From Shimazuella soli (GTDB lineage: Bacteria; Bacillota; Bacilli; Thermoactinomycetales; Thermoactinomycetaceae), in assembly GCF_022511585.1 (NCBI RefSeq), contig NZ_JAKWBN010000003.1, forward strand, positions 1-64,000: a DNA stretch of 64,000 nt. The letters run 5' to 3'. Both the position numbers and the translations under genes were made by a program. The notes beneath the pieces were generated by a model that saw only the letters and a list, made by a program, of their open reading frames with translations, was not told where the DNA came from and made no database searches. Shown piece after piece: positions 37,348 to 49,838 of this stretch. The first letter of the stretch is position 1, and each line of letters begins with the position of its first letter.

Positions 37348-39783
37348 TTACTCATCTTCTTCATCTGTAATTTGTACACGTGCAACCGTTGCTACTTCTT
37401 CGTCTTTCGCCATCTTGATCAAGCGGACACCTTGGGCATAACGACCTAAAGTGGAAATCCCGGAAATATTCATCCGAATCACAACACCCGCTTGGGTGAC
37501 GATCATCAAATCTTCTTCTTCCGAAACCATAGCATGACCGACAACTGGACCATTCTTCTTGGTGATGTTGAGCGTTTTGATTCCTTTTCCACCACGGGAC
37601 TGAGATCGATATTCACTGATTGGGGTTCGCTTTCCATAGCCTTTTTTGGTGACAATCATGACATCTTTACCTGGCATAACAATATCCATGTCAATGACAT
37701 AATCATTGTCGCCCAAGGTGATTCCTTTCACACCTGTGGCTGATCGACCCATCTCCCGCACATCCAGCTCAGGGAAGCGGATAGACATACCATGACTGGT
37801 ACCCATGATAACCTCTTGATCCCCATCTGTCAGACGCACACTTACTAACTCATCGCCTTCACGGAGATTGATAGCAAACAGACCGTTCTTACGAATGTTT
37901 TCAAACTCAGACAGCTTTGTCTTTTTCACTACCCCAGCTGAAGTAGCAAAGAAGAGATTAAAGTCATCAGTAAATTGTTTTACTGGAATAACTGCTTGAA
38001 TTCGCTCATTTTGCTCAATCTGGATTAGATTGATGATCGGTGTACCTTTTGCGGTACGTCCTAACTCAGGGATTTCATAACCTTTTAAGCGATACACTTT
38101 TCCTTTATTGGAGAAGAATAGGATATGATTATGAGAACTGGTCACAAATAGCGTCTGGATGAAGTCATCCTCCCGTGTTCCCATACCTGAAACACCTTTC
38201 CCACCACGACGCTGGGCTCGATAAGTGGATAGTGGCATTCGTTTGACATAGCCTCGATGAGTCAGCAAGATAGCAACTTCTTCTTCAGGAATCAAATCTT
38301 CTTCCACAATGCTGTCCACATTGATCTTGATAACAGTTCTCCGTTCATCGCCGTACTGTTCTCTGACTTCTACCAATTCTTTGCGGACAACGCCGCGAAT
38401 CTTAGCCTCATCTGCTAGAATCGCTCTTAGTTCTTTGATCGTAATTTGCAGTTCTTGGTACTCACTTTCAATTTTATCGCGTTCCAAGCCTGTTAAGCGC
38501 TGCAAGCGCATATCTAAAATTGCTTGCGCCTGCTTTTCACTCAACCCAAACTGCTCCATCAAGCCTCCTCTAGCTTCCCCTGTTGTTGCAGAAGCACGAA
38601 TCAGTGCAATAACCTTATCAATTTGATCCAATGCAATGCGGTAACCCTCTAAAATATGAGCACGTTCTTCTGCTTTATGGAGATCAAATTGAGTTCTGCG
38701 GCGGATCACTTCAATTTGATGATCCAAGTAGTGAGAAAGTGCCTGATGCAAATTGAGCACACGAGGTTGACCGTTCACTAAGGCTAGAGTATTTACTCCA
38801 AAGCTTGTCTGTAAAGTGGTATGCTTGTACAAATTATTTAAGACAATACGAGGATTTACATCTCTGCGTAACTCAATGACAACACGCATTCCATTACGAT
38901 CCGATTCATCACGAAGATCCGTAATTCCGTCGATTTTTTTATCTCGAACCAATTCTGCAATTTTTTCTACTAGTTTTGCCTTATTTACTTGATAAGGGAG
39001 CTCTTCCACGATAATGCGCATTTTTCCATTTTGCGCTTCCTCGATTCGTGTCTTCGCTCGAATTTGGATGCTGCCTCGCCCTGTACGGAATGCTTTCCGA
39101 ATTCCTTCATAACCGAGAATAATTCCACCTGTAGGAAAATCAGGACCTTTGACGATTGATAATAGATCCTCTACTGTCGTTTCTGGTTTATCGATAATGA
39201 GCAATAAACCATCAATGATTTCACGTAAATTGTGTGGTGGTATATTGGTGGCCATTCCGACCGCAATCCCAGATGTACCATTGACTAGTAGATTGGGGAA
39301 ACGGGCAGGGAGCACAAGTGGCTCTAGCTGTTGTCCATCGTAGTTAGGGCCGAAATCAATCGTATCTTTTTGGATATCCCTCAGCAATTCTAGTGTGATA
39401 GAAGCCATTTTAGCTTCTGTATAACGCATTGCTGCTGGTGGATCACCATCAACAGAACCAAAGTTACCATGTCCATCGACTAACATATAACGATATGAAA
39501 AATCTTGTGCCATACGAACCATAGCTTCGTATACAGCTACATCGCCATGGGGATGGTATTGGGCCGTGACATTTCCAACTACCCTTGATGACTTTTTATA
39601 CTGTTTGTCAGGTGTCATTCCCAACTCATACATGGTGTATAAAATGCGTCGGTGTACCGGCTTGAGTCCATCACGGACATCTGGCAATGCTCGGCTCACG
39701 ATAACGCTCATAGCATAGTCAAGAAAAGAAGATTTCATCTCTTGGCTGATATTTACTTCTTCTACACGTTCTGTATTTGCCAT
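37348..39783 (-). CDS. gyrA: DNA gyrase subunit A
   Basis: The breakage-reunion subunit of gyrase, 811 residues from ATG 39783 ([16 protein letters not shown]). The active tyrosine is in [10 protein letters not shown]. The quinolone-resistance region [19 protein letters not shown] has alanine at the position where Ser83/84 is usual, a point that could matter for fluoroquinolone response. The C-terminal beta-pinwheel has the GyrA box QRRGGKG. Alternative in-frame starts lie at 39792 and 39801. Confidence 0.96.
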   Translation of the reverse strand: MANTERVEEVNISQEMKSSFLDYAMSVIVSRALPDVRDGLKPVHRRILYTMYELGMTPDKQYKKSSRVVGNVTAQYHPHGDVAVYEAMVRMAQDFSYRYMLVDGHGNFGSVDGDPPAAMRYTEAKMASITLELLRDIQKDTIDFGPNYDGQQLEPLVLPARFPNLLVNGTSGIAVGMATNIPPHNLREIIDGLLLIIDKPETTVEDLLSIVKGPDFPTGGIILGYEGIRKAFRTGRGSIQIRAKTRIEEAQNGKMRIIVEELPYQVNKAKLVEKIAELVRDKKIDGITDLRDESDRNGMRVVIELRRDVNPRIVLNNLYKHTTLQTSFGVNTLALVNGQPRVLNLHQALSHYLDHQIEVIRRRTQFDLHKAEERAHILEGYRIALDQIDKVIALIRASATTGEARGGLMEQFGLSEKQAQAILDMRLQRLTGLERDKIESEYQELQITIKELRAILADEAKIRGVVRKELVEVREQYGDERRTVIKINVDSIVEEDLIPEEEVAILLTHRGYVKRMPLSTYRAQRRGGKGVSGMGTREDDFIQTLFVTSSHNHILFFSNKGKVYRLKGYEIPELGRTAKGTPIINLIQIEQNERIQAVIPVKQFTDDFNLFFATSAGVVKKTKLSEFENIRKNGLFAINLREGDELVSVRLTDGDQEVIMGTSHGMSIRFPELDVREMGRSATGVKGITLGDNDYVIDMDIVMPGKDVMIVTKKGYGKRTPISEYRSQSRGGKGIKTLNITKKNGPVVGHAMVSEEEDLMIVTQAGVVIRMNISGISTLGRYAQGVRLIKMAKDEEVATVARVQITDEEDE

Positions 39784-39831
39784 CCGTTTCATCAACTCCA
39801 ACTAACGGATATAACTGTTTCCAGCTATATC

Positions 39832-41960
<2,129 letters not shown>

Positions 41961-41976
41961 AAAAATCATCACCTCA

Positions 41977-43092
41977 TCATGCGCGAGTAACATGACCATT
42001 TTGAACATGGTACACAACTGCTTGTTTTTGGGTTTGTGAATCTATTCCTTCTAATCCAGTAGCAGTAACAAAAGTTTGTACACGGCCCCGGATCGATTCT
42101 AATAAATGAGTCTTTCTCGAATCATCTAATTCAGAAAGCACATCATCCAATAATAACACTGGAAAGTCACCTGTGGCTTCTTTCACTAATTGTAATTCTG
42201 CTAATTTCAGGGAAAGAGCAGCTGTTCGTTGCTGCCCTTGAGATCCAAATGTATGATAATCCAATTTATTATGTTGGAGGGAAAAATCATCTCGATGAGG
42301 TCCAAGTAAGGTATTTCCTAACATTATCTCTTTCTTTCTCACTTTTTCAAGCGCCGCAAACATGCTTTGTTGCATTTCTTGATCTGACATGTGAGCATAA
42401 ATTGGCACAGATGGAATATATTCTATCTGGAGGTGCTCTTCTCCTTTTGTGATCGAAAGGTGAATTTCTGCTGCATAAGTTTGCAGTTTTGACAATGACT
42501 CCAAACGCTTTCTCCAAATCGATACAGACAACTGCACGAGTTGCTCATCCAAAACATCCAAAAAAGTGAGTGGAAAAGTATTGTTTTTTGACAAATTTTT
42601 CAGCAGTTGATTTCGTTCTTTCAGCAAATTTTTCAACTGTGTCAGATGATGGACATAAGTAGGACTGACTTGGCCAATTTCCACATCTAAAAATTTTCGT
42701 CGAATTTGTGGACCTCCCTTTACCAGTTGCAAATCTTCTGGAGCAAATAATACGACTGGTAAAGTTCCAATATATTGACTTAACTTTGCTACTTCCAAAC
42801 CATTTTTCTTGATTTTCCTGCCTTTGGGAAGGAGTTTTAACTCCAGTCTCCATTTTTGCTTATTTCCTTCTGTTTTAACCCGTATCATCGCAGAATGCCC
42901 ACCAAATTGTATACATTCTTGAAGGGACCGAGCGCGATGCGACTTACCAAAAGAAATCATATATAAAGATTCCAACAAATTGGTCTTGCCTTGTGCATTT
43001 TCACCTATGAACAAGTGGAGATCCTCTGGACAGTCTAGTTGTAGTTCAGGGATATTGCGAAAATGTTGAAGTTGCAGCGACGTAACACGCAA
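41977..43092 (-). CDS. recF: DNA replication and repair protein RecF
   Basis: An SMC-like ATPase of 371 residues that helps RecOR load RecA at gaps. Walker A GENAQGKT (31-38), signature region GSQGQQRTAALSLKLAE and Walker B FPVLLLDDVLSELD are present. It follows yaaA by 15 bp in the dnaN-yaaA-recF-remB-gyrB unit. Confidence 0.97.
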   Translation of the reverse strand: MRVTSLQLQHFRNIPELQLDCPEDLHLFIGENAQGKTNLLESLYMISFGKSHRARSLQECIQFGGHSAMIRVKTEGNKQKWRLELKLLPKGRKIKKNGLEVAKLSQYIGTLPVVLFAPEDLQLVKGGPQIRRKFLDVEIGQVSPTYVHHLTQLKNLLKERNQLLKNLSKNNTFPLTFLDVLDEQLVQLSVSIWRKRLESLSKLQTYAAEIHLSITKGEEHLQIEYIPSVPIYAHMSDQEMQQSMFAALEKVRKKEIMLGNTLLGPHRDDFSLQHNKLDYHTFGSQGQQRTAALSLKLAELQLVKEATGDFPVLLLDDVLSELDDSRKTHLLESIRGRVQTFVTATGLEGIDSQTQKQAVVYHVQNGHVTRA

Positions 43093-43107
43093 AGAGCAAT
43101 CCCCCCA

Positions 43108-43317
43108 CTAAACCAAATATATCTTGCCAAAGCCTTCAATCTCCACTTCATCCAGTGGATAAAGTTTGCGACCTCTTCGGTCATCGGGTTCTCCATTTAC
43201 GAAAACTTGATATGATTGCAAAAAGATTTTTGCTTCTCCCCCACTAGCAATAACATCTAATGATTTTAAAAGCTGCCCGAGTGTCATGTATTCACCCTGA
43301 ATAGGAATTTTTTTCAT
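43108..43317 (-). CDS. yaaA: S4-domain RNA-binding protein YaaA
   Basis: A 69-residue S4-like domain protein (LGQLLKSLDVIASGGEAKIF, VFVNGEPDDRRGRKL) found between dnaN and recF in many Bacillota. RNA binding, possibly linked to ribosome assembly, is known only for the domain. AAAGGAT precedes the ATG. Confidence 0.93.
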   Translation of the reverse strand: MKKIPIQGEYMTLGQLLKSLDVIASGGEAKIFLQSYQVFVNGEPDDRRGRKLYPLDEVEIEGFGKIYLV

Positions 43318-43335
43318 CGTAAGATCCTTTCTTCA

Positions 43336-44469
43336 TTACCGAGTACGAATGGGCACAATCAAGTGAAGTGAGTCATTTCGATCAGTGGGTTGAATGAGGA
43401 AAGGTGTCATAGACCCTGTAAATTGGATATGAATTTCCTCACTATCGATGGTGCGGAGCGCCTCGATCATGTAACGAGCGTTAAAGGAAATAGTTAAGGG
43501 GTGACCTTTTACTTCAGCTTTAATCTCTTCTACTACACTTCCTATTTCTTGAGAAGCAGAGGTGATTTGCACTTGATCATCACTCACAGTCCATTTTATC
43601 ACATTATCTCTGCCATCCCTGCTAATTAGTGACGCACGCTCAACAGATTGTAACAATTCTTTTGTTTTCGTGGTTACTTTTACATCTCCTGATTGGGGAA
43701 TAACACGGTTTGTATCTGGATAACTGCCTTCAAGTAACCGGGTGTAGAAAGAAAGATATTGATTTCGTGCCAGCAACTGGTTCCCTGCTACAACTAAATC
43801 TACTAATTCTGTTTCATCAGCAAATGTTTTTGCTAATTCACTCATACTTTTTCCAGGAATGATCACATTTTTTAAATGGAGTTCCGGCAAGCTTTCTACT
43901 TGGGCACGTTGACGAGAAAGTCGATGACTATCTGTAGCAACACAAGTGAGCAAACCATCTTCTAGTTGAAATAAAACTCCTGTAAATACTCCCCTTGCTT
44001 CATTCACTGCAACAGCAAAACTCGTTTTACGTACAAGCGTACGAAGTAAGTCAGCTGATAGAGAGAACACTTGCTCTTCATATAATTGAGGGAGACTTGG
44101 ATATTCCTCACTAGGTAATCCATGCAATTGAAATTCCGCTTTTCCAGAGCGAATGGTGATGTTATTTCGCTCACCAACAATCCACTCTACCTCATTTCCA
44201 GGTAGTTTGCGAACTATTTCTGCAAAAATTTTGCCTGGAACAACAACACTACCACTTTCTTCTACGAACAATTGTTCCTTCTCTTCTTTTATTTTAGGAA
44301 TTTTGGTTTCAATTGTCAAATCTGAATTACTACCTGTTAATGTCAATTGATCATCTTCTGCTGTTACTTTTATCCCTGTTAAAATTGGAATAGTAGTTCT
44401 TGTAGAAACAGCTTTTGTTACTTGTGACACTGCTTCGACCAATACACTCTGTAAGATTCGTAATTTCAT
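43336..44469 (-). CDS. dnaN: DNA polymerase III beta subunit (sliding clamp)
   Basis: The ring-shaped processivity clamp, 377 residues in three similar domains. Landmarks are TIPILTGIKV at the start, the middle TDSHRLSRQRAQVES, and the end LIVPIRTR. It is separated from dnaA by 234 bp holding the unwinding element and DnaA boxes. Confidence 0.97.
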   Translation of the reverse strand: MKLRILQSVLVEAVSQVTKAVSTRTTIPILTGIKVTAEDDQLTLTGSNSDLTIETKIPKIKEEKEQLFVEESGSVVVPGKIFAEIVRKLPGNEVEWIVGERNNITIRSGKAEFQLHGLPSEEYPSLPQLYEEQVFSLSADLLRTLVRKTSFAVAVNEARGVFTGVLFQLEDGLLTCVATDSHRLSRQRAQVESLPELHLKNVIIPGKSMSELAKTFADETELVDLVVAGNQLLARNQYLSFYTRLLEGSYPDTNRVIPQSGDVKVTTKTKELLQSVERASLISRDGRDNVIKWTVSDDQVQITSASQEIGSVVEEIKAEVKGHPLTISFNARYMIEALRTIDSEEIHIQFTGSMTPFLIQPTDRNDSLHLIVPIRTR

Positions 44470-44485
44470 AATACCCTCCTCAGCA

Positions 44486-44703
44486 TTTTAAAAAAAATAA
44501 TTTAACAATTTTTCATTGAAAAATTTCTTCCTAATCCTATTAATTAATTATTTATTTTTTAATAAAGATTAGTAGTAATAGTAGTAGTACATGTGGATAC
44601 TGTGGATAAGTGGGTTGAGCCAAGCAACAAAGCCTATACACGTTGTGGATAAGCTGTGTATAGGCAGAGGTGAGTTATCCACAGTTCCCACAATTGCCTG
44701 TGG
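44486..44703. other. oriC: Origin part 2: unwinding element, DnaA-trio and DnaA boxes (incC-like)
   Basis: A very AT-rich stretch (44486-44569) is followed by TTAGTAGTAATAGTAGTAGT (44569-44588), a run of TAG/TAA triplets matching the DnaA-trio. DnaA boxes come next: TGTGGATAC (44592-44600), TGTGGATAA (44601-44609), TGTGGATAA (44644-44652), TGTGTATAG (44655-44663) and TTATCCACA (44675-44683). The order trio-then-boxes is that of the B. subtilis unwinding system between dnaA and dnaN. Confidence 0.85.
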
Positions 44704-46095
44704 TTAACTGTTTCGGCTGAGACGATTTTTTAATTCCATGATGACTTGCTCTAATTCTTGATCGCTGGATAGCATGCGACTAATTTTTTCATGTGCATGA
44801 ATAACAGTAGTGTGATCTCTACCTCCGAAATCTTCGCCAATTTTAGGTAAGGAGCTGTCTGTTAATTCACGGGAGAGATACATTGCTATTTGTCTAGGAT
44901 AGGCAATGGTTTTCGTACGTTTTTTGCTTTTGAGGTCTTCGACTCGCAGTTGGTAATAATCACCTACTACTTGCTGAATTTCTGGAATACCAATCAACTT
45001 TGGTTGATTAGGAGAGACCAGATTTTTTAATGCTTCGTGAGCTAGATCAATCGATATAGATTGATTCAGCATAGTAGAATAAGCGACGACACGTATGAGT
45101 GCACCTTCTAATTCTCGAATATTATTAGCCACTTGATCCGCAATGTAGTAGAGGACTTCGTTGGTGACTTCCAAGTTATCTGCAATTGCTTTTTTTCGGA
45201 GAATCGCTATTCTCGTTTCCAGATCTGGTGGTTGTACATCTGTGATAAGTCCCCACTCAAATCGCGAGCGTAAGCGATCTTCTAAAAAGGGAATTTCCTT
45301 AGGAGGACGATCACTAGAAATAATAATTTGTTTATGAGCTTCATGCAGTGTATTAAAAGTGTGGAAAAACTCCTCTTGTGTTCCTTCTTTTTTAGCGAGG
45401 AATTGAATATCGTCGATCAATAACACATCTACAGAGCGATATCTATTACGAAATGGTTCTACATTCCCGCTTACAATCCCATTGATAAATTCATTTGTAA
45501 ACTTCTCCGAGGAAATATAACAAATCCGGCTTTCTGGATTTTGTTCTTTTACATAATGACCAATAGCATGCATCAAATGGGTTTTTCCTAGTCCAACTCC
45601 TCCATAGATAAAAAGCGGATTATAGGTGTTAGCGGGTTGAGCAGCTACTGCTAAGGAGGCAGCATGTGCAAAACGATTACCAGGGCCTATAACAAAAGTT
45701 TGAAAAGTATATTTGGGGTTGAGTTGAGACGAAGTAGGTGTTTCATCTATTGCTGTTACTATGTCAGGAACTGTTTGTTCTTCTTGTTTTGGAGTAGAGA
45801 TCTCATCCGAATCCATGTTTTTATTCGTAACATCGGTTTCTGTTTCATCTAAAGAATGGAGAATAAAGTCCACTTCCATCGGTACACCAGAAATTTCTTT
45901 CAAAGCGATTAATATTTTGCTCTTTGCTCGATGTACAAGCCAATCTCTAGTAAAAAAATCAGGGACTGCGATTAGTAGGAAATTAGGTCGGCTTTCTACA
46001 ACTTTCGTTTGAATCAATAATTGTTCTACATCTGCAGATTCATCGGAGCAAGCTGATTTTAAGGCATGCAGCCATAGTTCATCAGCAGAATACAT
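44704..46095 (-). CDS. dnaA: Chromosomal replication initiator DnaA
   Basis: DnaA binds the boxes on both sides of its gene and melts the origin. The 463-residue protein has the N-terminal domain (DELWLHALK), an acidic linker, AAA+ with Walker [10 protein letters not shown] and Walker [13 protein letters not shown], and domain IV with the signature [18 protein letters not shown] 46095 is chosen because AAAGGAGG lies at proper distance. The upstream TTG is not needed. Confidence 0.98.
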   Translation of the reverse strand: MYSADELWLHALKSACSDESADVEQLLIQTKVVESRPNFLLIAVPDFFTRDWLVHRAKSKILIALKEISGVPMEVDFILHSLDETETDVTNKNMDSDEISTPKQEEQTVPDIVTAIDETPTSSQLNPKYTFQTFVIGPGNRFAHAASLAVAAQPANTYNPLFIYGGVGLGKTHLMHAIGHYVKEQNPESRICYISSEKFTNEFINGIVSGNVEPFRNRYRSVDVLLIDDIQFLAKKEGTQEEFFHTFNTLHEAHKQIIISSDRPPKEIPFLEDRLRSRFEWGLITDVQPPDLETRIAILRKKAIADNLEVTNEVLYYIADQVANNIRELEGALIRVVAYSTMLNQSISIDLAHEALKNLVSPNQPKLIGIPEIQQVVGDYYQLRVEDLKSKKRTKTIAYPRQIAMYLSRELTDSSLPKIGEDFGGRDHTTVIHAHEKISRMLSSDQELEQVIMELKNRLSRNS

Positions 46096-47060
46096 AAGCA
46101 AAATCCTCCTTTCTGTTTGGTTATCATTTTGTTATCCACAAAAAAAATAGATGAAGATCAAGTACTCCACAGAGTTATACACATTATCCACAATCTGTGG
46201 ATAACTTTTATATAAAAAGTATAAGTTATGTACAACTTGACTTATCCACAATCTGTGGAAAACTAAGTTTTGTTCAAAACTTATCCACGGAGAAAACAAA
46301 ATAAGAATATCAAAATAGGCTAGAGATGACAAGGACTTTTGTCTAGTTATCCACTTACCCACAGCCTGTGGATAAGTAGTTATCCACAGGCTGTTTTTCT
46401 GTGAATAATCAGTGGAAAAGTTGTGGAAAAGTTCAAAAATAGTTGTCCACAGGTCATGATATTTTCACAAAATCGACGTAAAATCTATGGATCTGTGGAT
46501 AACCTGTGGAAAAGTTGTTCATAACCTGTTAGTAAGATGTTGATATTCAGTGGATAACTAAGGTAATCCCTTATGGGACTTGAGTGATAGAATTTACTAT
46601 ATATAAATAGCTTTTTATTTAATCCGCAATAAAAATAAATTGAATTGGTATTTATAAGAAAATACTTCTTTTGTAACGAGCATTTTGTTAAAAGAAGCAC
46701 AATCCTTTTTGAGGAGTTTTTCGGTTTTCTGTGGATAACTTGTGGAAAACTTGTTGATAACGTGTTAGTAAGTTGTGGAAAAGCAGTGGATAACAGAGGA
46801 AAAGCCTTACATTCCCTATTATATATAATTCAATACACTATCATATTATCTTATACTATTGCCAAATGAAAATCAGGTAATTGGATTTTTTAGGAAATTA
46901 TTTTCCTCCCAAAGAGTATATTCATACAAACGAAACAATCTTTTTAGAGGAGTTTTTCGGATTTCTGTGGATAACCTGTGGAAAAGTTGTTCATAACCTG
47001 TTAGTAAGTTGTGTATAGGAAGTGGATAAGTCGTGGAAAAGCTTATGTCTTGAGGGATAT
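46096..47060. other. oriC: Origin part 1: long DnaA-box field upstream of dnaA (incA/incB-like)
   Basis: Perfect boxes TTATCCACA/TGTGGATAA occur at 46132, 46184, 46196, 46242, 46367, 46380 and 46494, with TTATACACA at 46175 and many one-mismatch copies such as TGTGGAAAA. Three blocks share TCTGTGGATAACYTGTGGAA then TTGTTSATAACSTGTTAGTA, starting near 46492, 46730 and 46965. The second and third are also preceded by GAGGAGTTTTTCGG. The field is about 900 bp long, well beyond what dnaA autoregulation alone would need. Confidence 0.88.
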
Positions 47061-47344
47061 AGGATTTGATAGTTGTTTAGTATGTTTTTCTATGAAATCG
47101 GTCATCGGAGACAAATACTCCAAATCCCCTTCTAGGGAGGAATTAGACAATTTCTTGTTTGAGTATTCATCTCTCATGTTCCAGGTGGACCTGCTGTTCT
47201 TTGTGATGTAGATTACATTATTTCTGAACCTCGTTCATTCATTTTAAGTTGGTAAAAGCAATCTTGATACCTTTTTTATTTGAAGGGTCCATTTCGATTT
47301 TTGGAGAGCCTGAGGGTTATTTTAAAAGAAGGTAGGTTGTTTCA

Positions 47345-47926
47345 TTGTGGACACAATATGAAAAGGAACGAAATTTTCTGGATATTACATATTTAAAACA
47401 TGGAAATGAGCGACAGAAAAAGGCATATGCAGTATTAGAAGAGTTGCTTATCATGGATAAACTACAGAAATACCATCCTATTTTAGTTGGAACGATTCCA
47501 ATTGAGATAGACATTGAAAGCAGCGATATAGACATTTTATGCGAAGTATATGAATTGGGGAGTTTCAGTGATTATTTACAGAAACAATTTGGAGAGTATC
47601 CACGCTTTTTCGTTTTGGAAAAAGAAAGAGATGCCAGAAAATATGTGGTAGCGAAATTTCGTTACGATGGATTTGATTTTGAAATATATGGTCAAGATAT
47701 ACCAACCATTCATCAAAATGGTTATCGGCACATGGTGATCGAACACAGAATATTAAAACTGTTGGGTTCTGCATTCAGAAATAATGTGATTCGATACAAA
47801 AAGCAGGGATTAAAAACAGAACATGCTTTTGCTAAGTTATTAAATTTGAAAGGGGATGCTTATCATGAAATGTTAGAACTTGAATATCTAAGTGACGAGG
47901 AACTTATTTCTAGATTCCTAAAATAA
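47345..47926 (+). CDS. DUF4269 protein (nucleotidyltransferase-like)
   Basis: A 193-residue protein. VGTIPIEIDIESSDIDILCE shows the G-x-x-P-x-x-I-D-x-x-x-S-D-I-D-I-x-C pattern of DUF4269, which resembles the metal-binding acidic motif of nucleotidyltransferases, and HRILKLLG follows. Substrates are unknown. The start is TTG with AAGGTAGG upstream. It sits between the origin and rpmH, where Bacillus has no gene. Confidence 0.8.
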   Translation: MWTQYEKERNFLDITYLKHGNERQKKAYAVLEELLIMDKLQKYHPILVGTIPIEIDIESSDIDILCEVYELGSFSDYLQKQFGEYPRFFVLEKERDARKYVVAKFRYDGFDFEIYGQDIPTIHQNGYRHMVIEHRILKLLGSAFRNNVIRYKKQGLKTEHAFAKLLNLKGDAYHEMLELEYLSDEELISRFLK

Positions 47927-48030
47927 CTAATTGCTAGTATTGTAACCCCAATCTAGAGGATTGCAGTAAGCAAATTTTAAAATGATATTTTATGGAAGGA
48001 TTATTGAGGATCACAACTGTATATAAGCGT

Positions 48031-48137
48031 ATTGGTTATCTTAACAGTTTTAAAAATAGATAACGGTATGATTGTGATTAGAAATCGATAACCAATCTCC
48101 TATTTTCTTGACACTATGCCCTTAAGATAGCTATAAT
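48031..48137 (+). promoter_or_regulatory. Promoter of rpmH-rnpA with upstream inverted repeat
   Basis: TTGACA (48108-48113), 18 bp and TATAAT (48132-48137) form a consensus promoter. Just upstream ATTGGTTATC (48031-48040) and GATAACCAAT (48087-48096) form a perfect 10-bp inverted repeat around 46 bp. Its role is unknown. Confidence 0.75.
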
Positions 48138-48213
48138 ATGGAGGATTGTCGGCAAATACGACTACTAAGGGAAGAGAAGGGAGGTAACCTTGTTTATATC
48201 AAGGTGTATATAA

Positions 48214-48348
48214 ATGAAAAGAACTTATCAACCAAGTAACCGTAGACGCAAGAACGTACACGGTTTTCGTGCGAGAATGGCAACTAAAAACGGACGTAAA
48301 GTGTTAGCAGCACGTCGTCGTAAAGGAAGAAAAGTGCTATCTGCTTAA
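48214..48348 (+). CDS. rpmH: Ribosomal protein bL34
   Basis: The 44-residue protein [20 protein letters not shown] with the Arg/Lys-rich ending [11 protein letters not shown] is ribosomal protein L34. It is the first gene right of the origin, followed by rnpA, the arrangement conserved across bacteria. Confidence 0.97.
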   Translation: MKRTYQPSNRRRKNVHGFRARMATKNGRKVLAARRRKGRKVLSA

Positions 48349-48424
48349 TTCTAGGACCACTCACTATCTGTGGTCTTTTTTTCGATATAAATAATTCCTC
48401 TCGGGAGTTTGGAGGAGTTCTACC

Positions 48425-48799
48425 TTGCAACGAGCATATCGTTTAAAGAGACGCAGCGATTTTCGAAAAGTGTTTCGTGGAGGTACTTCCGTTGCCAATC
48501 GTCAATTTGTGTTATACACTTTCAAGCGGACAGACGGGGAAGTAGCTCGAGTGGGTATCTCTATTAGTCGCAAGGTAGGAAAAGCCGTCGTGCGAAACAG
48601 GATAAAGAGATTGGTCAAAGAGATTGTCAGGCAGTGGATGAAGCAGATTCACCCACAACTGGATCTTATCCTCATCGCCCGTAATCCAGTAGCAGGATTA
48701 GACTATACAGAGATGGAATCTAGCCTTCGTCATGTAATGAAACGAGCAAATGTGTTCACTCAACTACCAAAGGTGAAAAACAGGAGTGAGCAAAATTGA
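48425..48799 (+). CDS. rnpA: Ribonuclease P protein component
   Basis: The 124-residue protein that helps the RNase P RNA bind pre-tRNA. The RNR motif region is [20 protein letters not shown], with the N-terminal [14 protein letters not shown]. The start is TTG with GGAGGAG upstream. It overlaps yidD by 4 bp. Confidence 0.96.
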   Translation: MQRAYRLKRRSDFRKVFRGGTSVANRQFVLYTFKRTDGEVARVGISISRKVGKAVVRNRIKRLVKEIVRQWMKQIHPQLDLILIARNPVAGLDYTEMESSLRHVMKRANVFTQLPKVKNRSEQN

Positions 48800-49005
48800 A
48801 AAAGCTAGCTATTCTTATTATCCACTTTTATCGAAAATTTATCTCACCGCTCCTGCCTCCCAGTTGTCGTTTTTACCCTACTTGTTCCCAATATGGATTA
48901 ACTGCTTTGGAGCGACATGGATTTTGGCGCGGTGGTTACTATACAGTGAAGAGAATTTGCAAATGCCATCCCTTTCATCCTGGTGGGATTGATCATGTCC
49001 CCTAG
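48796..49005 (+). CDS. yidD: Membrane protein insertion efficiency factor YidD
   Basis: A 69-residue protein with the family signature [20 protein letters not shown] and [13 protein letters not shown]. It lies between rnpA and yidC as usual and assists YidC-dependent insertion. The TTG start overlaps rnpA. Confidence 0.94.
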   Translation: MKKLAILIIHFYRKFISPLLPPSCRFYPTCSQYGLTALERHGFWRGGYYTVKRICKCHPFHPGGIDHVP

Positions 49006-49038
49006 AAAAGATGTGGCTTTATCCTTAAGGAGGAATTA

Positions 49039-49797
49039 TTGTTGAGTAAGCGGCGAAAGTATTTTTTATTTGCCCTCATCGCCCTTTTTGCCGTCCTTGT
49101 ACTGAGTGGTTGTTCACCGACGGGTGCGCATTATGCGAAATTAGATCCAAGTCATGCTGGTTTCTGGGATAAATATTTTGTTATTCCGCTGGCTCACTTA
49201 TTAGACTGGTTTGCAAAACTATTGGGGAATTATGGTTGGTCTATTTTAATCGTTACTTTCTTGGTTAGATTGATTATTTTCCCTCTCACTTATCGGCAGC
49301 AAAAAAGCATGAAAGAGATGCAGAAAATCCAGCCACAGATGCTAAAGATCCGGGATAAATACAAAAAAGACCCACAAAAAATGCAGCAAGAAACGATGAA
49401 ATTGTATCAAGAACATAATATCAATCCGATGGCAGGCTGTTTCCCTATTTTGATCCAAATGCCTGTACTGATTGCGTTTTACCAAGCGATCGTTCGAGAT
49501 GCAAATATTGCAAAGTCATCCTTTCTTTACTTGCAGTTAGGACAACCAGATCCTTATCATATATTACCGTTGCTGGCTGCCATAACTACATACATCCAGT
49601 TTGTGTCATCTGGTACTGGAGATAACCCGCAAATGCGCGTTATGGTTTGGATATTCCCTGTTATGATCTTTGTACTTGCATTTAGCTTCCCTGCCGCGAT
49701 GGCCTTGTACTGGGTATATGGTAACATTTTTACTATCTTACAATATCAATTGATTCTCAAGCCTTTGCTAAAAAAACCAGCTGGGGCGACAAAATAA
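49039..49797 (+). CDS. yidC: Membrane protein insertase YidC (SpoIIIJ/OxaA type)
   Basis: A 252-residue Gram-positive YidC. A lipoprotein signal ends in LVLSGC (Cys25). Five membrane helices follow, with the hydrophilic-groove arginine in TFLVRLIIFPLTYRQQKSM and NPMAGCFPILIQMPVLIAFY. AAGGAGG precedes two adjacent TTG codons (49039, 49042). In Bacillus this copy is SpoIIIJ, needed for forespore sigma-G activity. The partner gene jag (khpB), normally next, is missing here. Confidence 0.95.
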   Translation: MLSKRRKYFLFALIALFAVLVLSGCSPTGAHYAKLDPSHAGFWDKYFVIPLAHLLDWFAKLLGNYGWSILIVTFLVRLIIFPLTYRQQKSMKEMQKIQPQMLKIRDKYKKDPQKMQQETMKLYQEHNINPMAGCFPILIQMPVLIAFYQAIVRDANIAKSSFLYLQLGQPDPYHILPLLAAITTYIQFVSSGTGDNPQMRVMVWIFPVMIFVLAFSFPAAMALYWVYGNIFTILQYQLILKPLLKKPAGATK

Positions 49798-49804
49798 TCA
49801 CCTA

Positions 49805-49838
49805 TGCCTTTGGACTCCCTTTATGGGGGTTTTTTTTC
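49805..49838 (+). terminator. Terminator of the rpmH-yidC unit
   Basis: ACTCCC and GGGGGT pair around TTTAT, followed by TTTTTTT. Confidence 0.7.

Noticed and set aside
46096-47060. Repeats near the origin as a CRISPR array or insertion sequence
   Set aside because: The repeated units are DnaA-box modules; no transposase or inverted ends are present.
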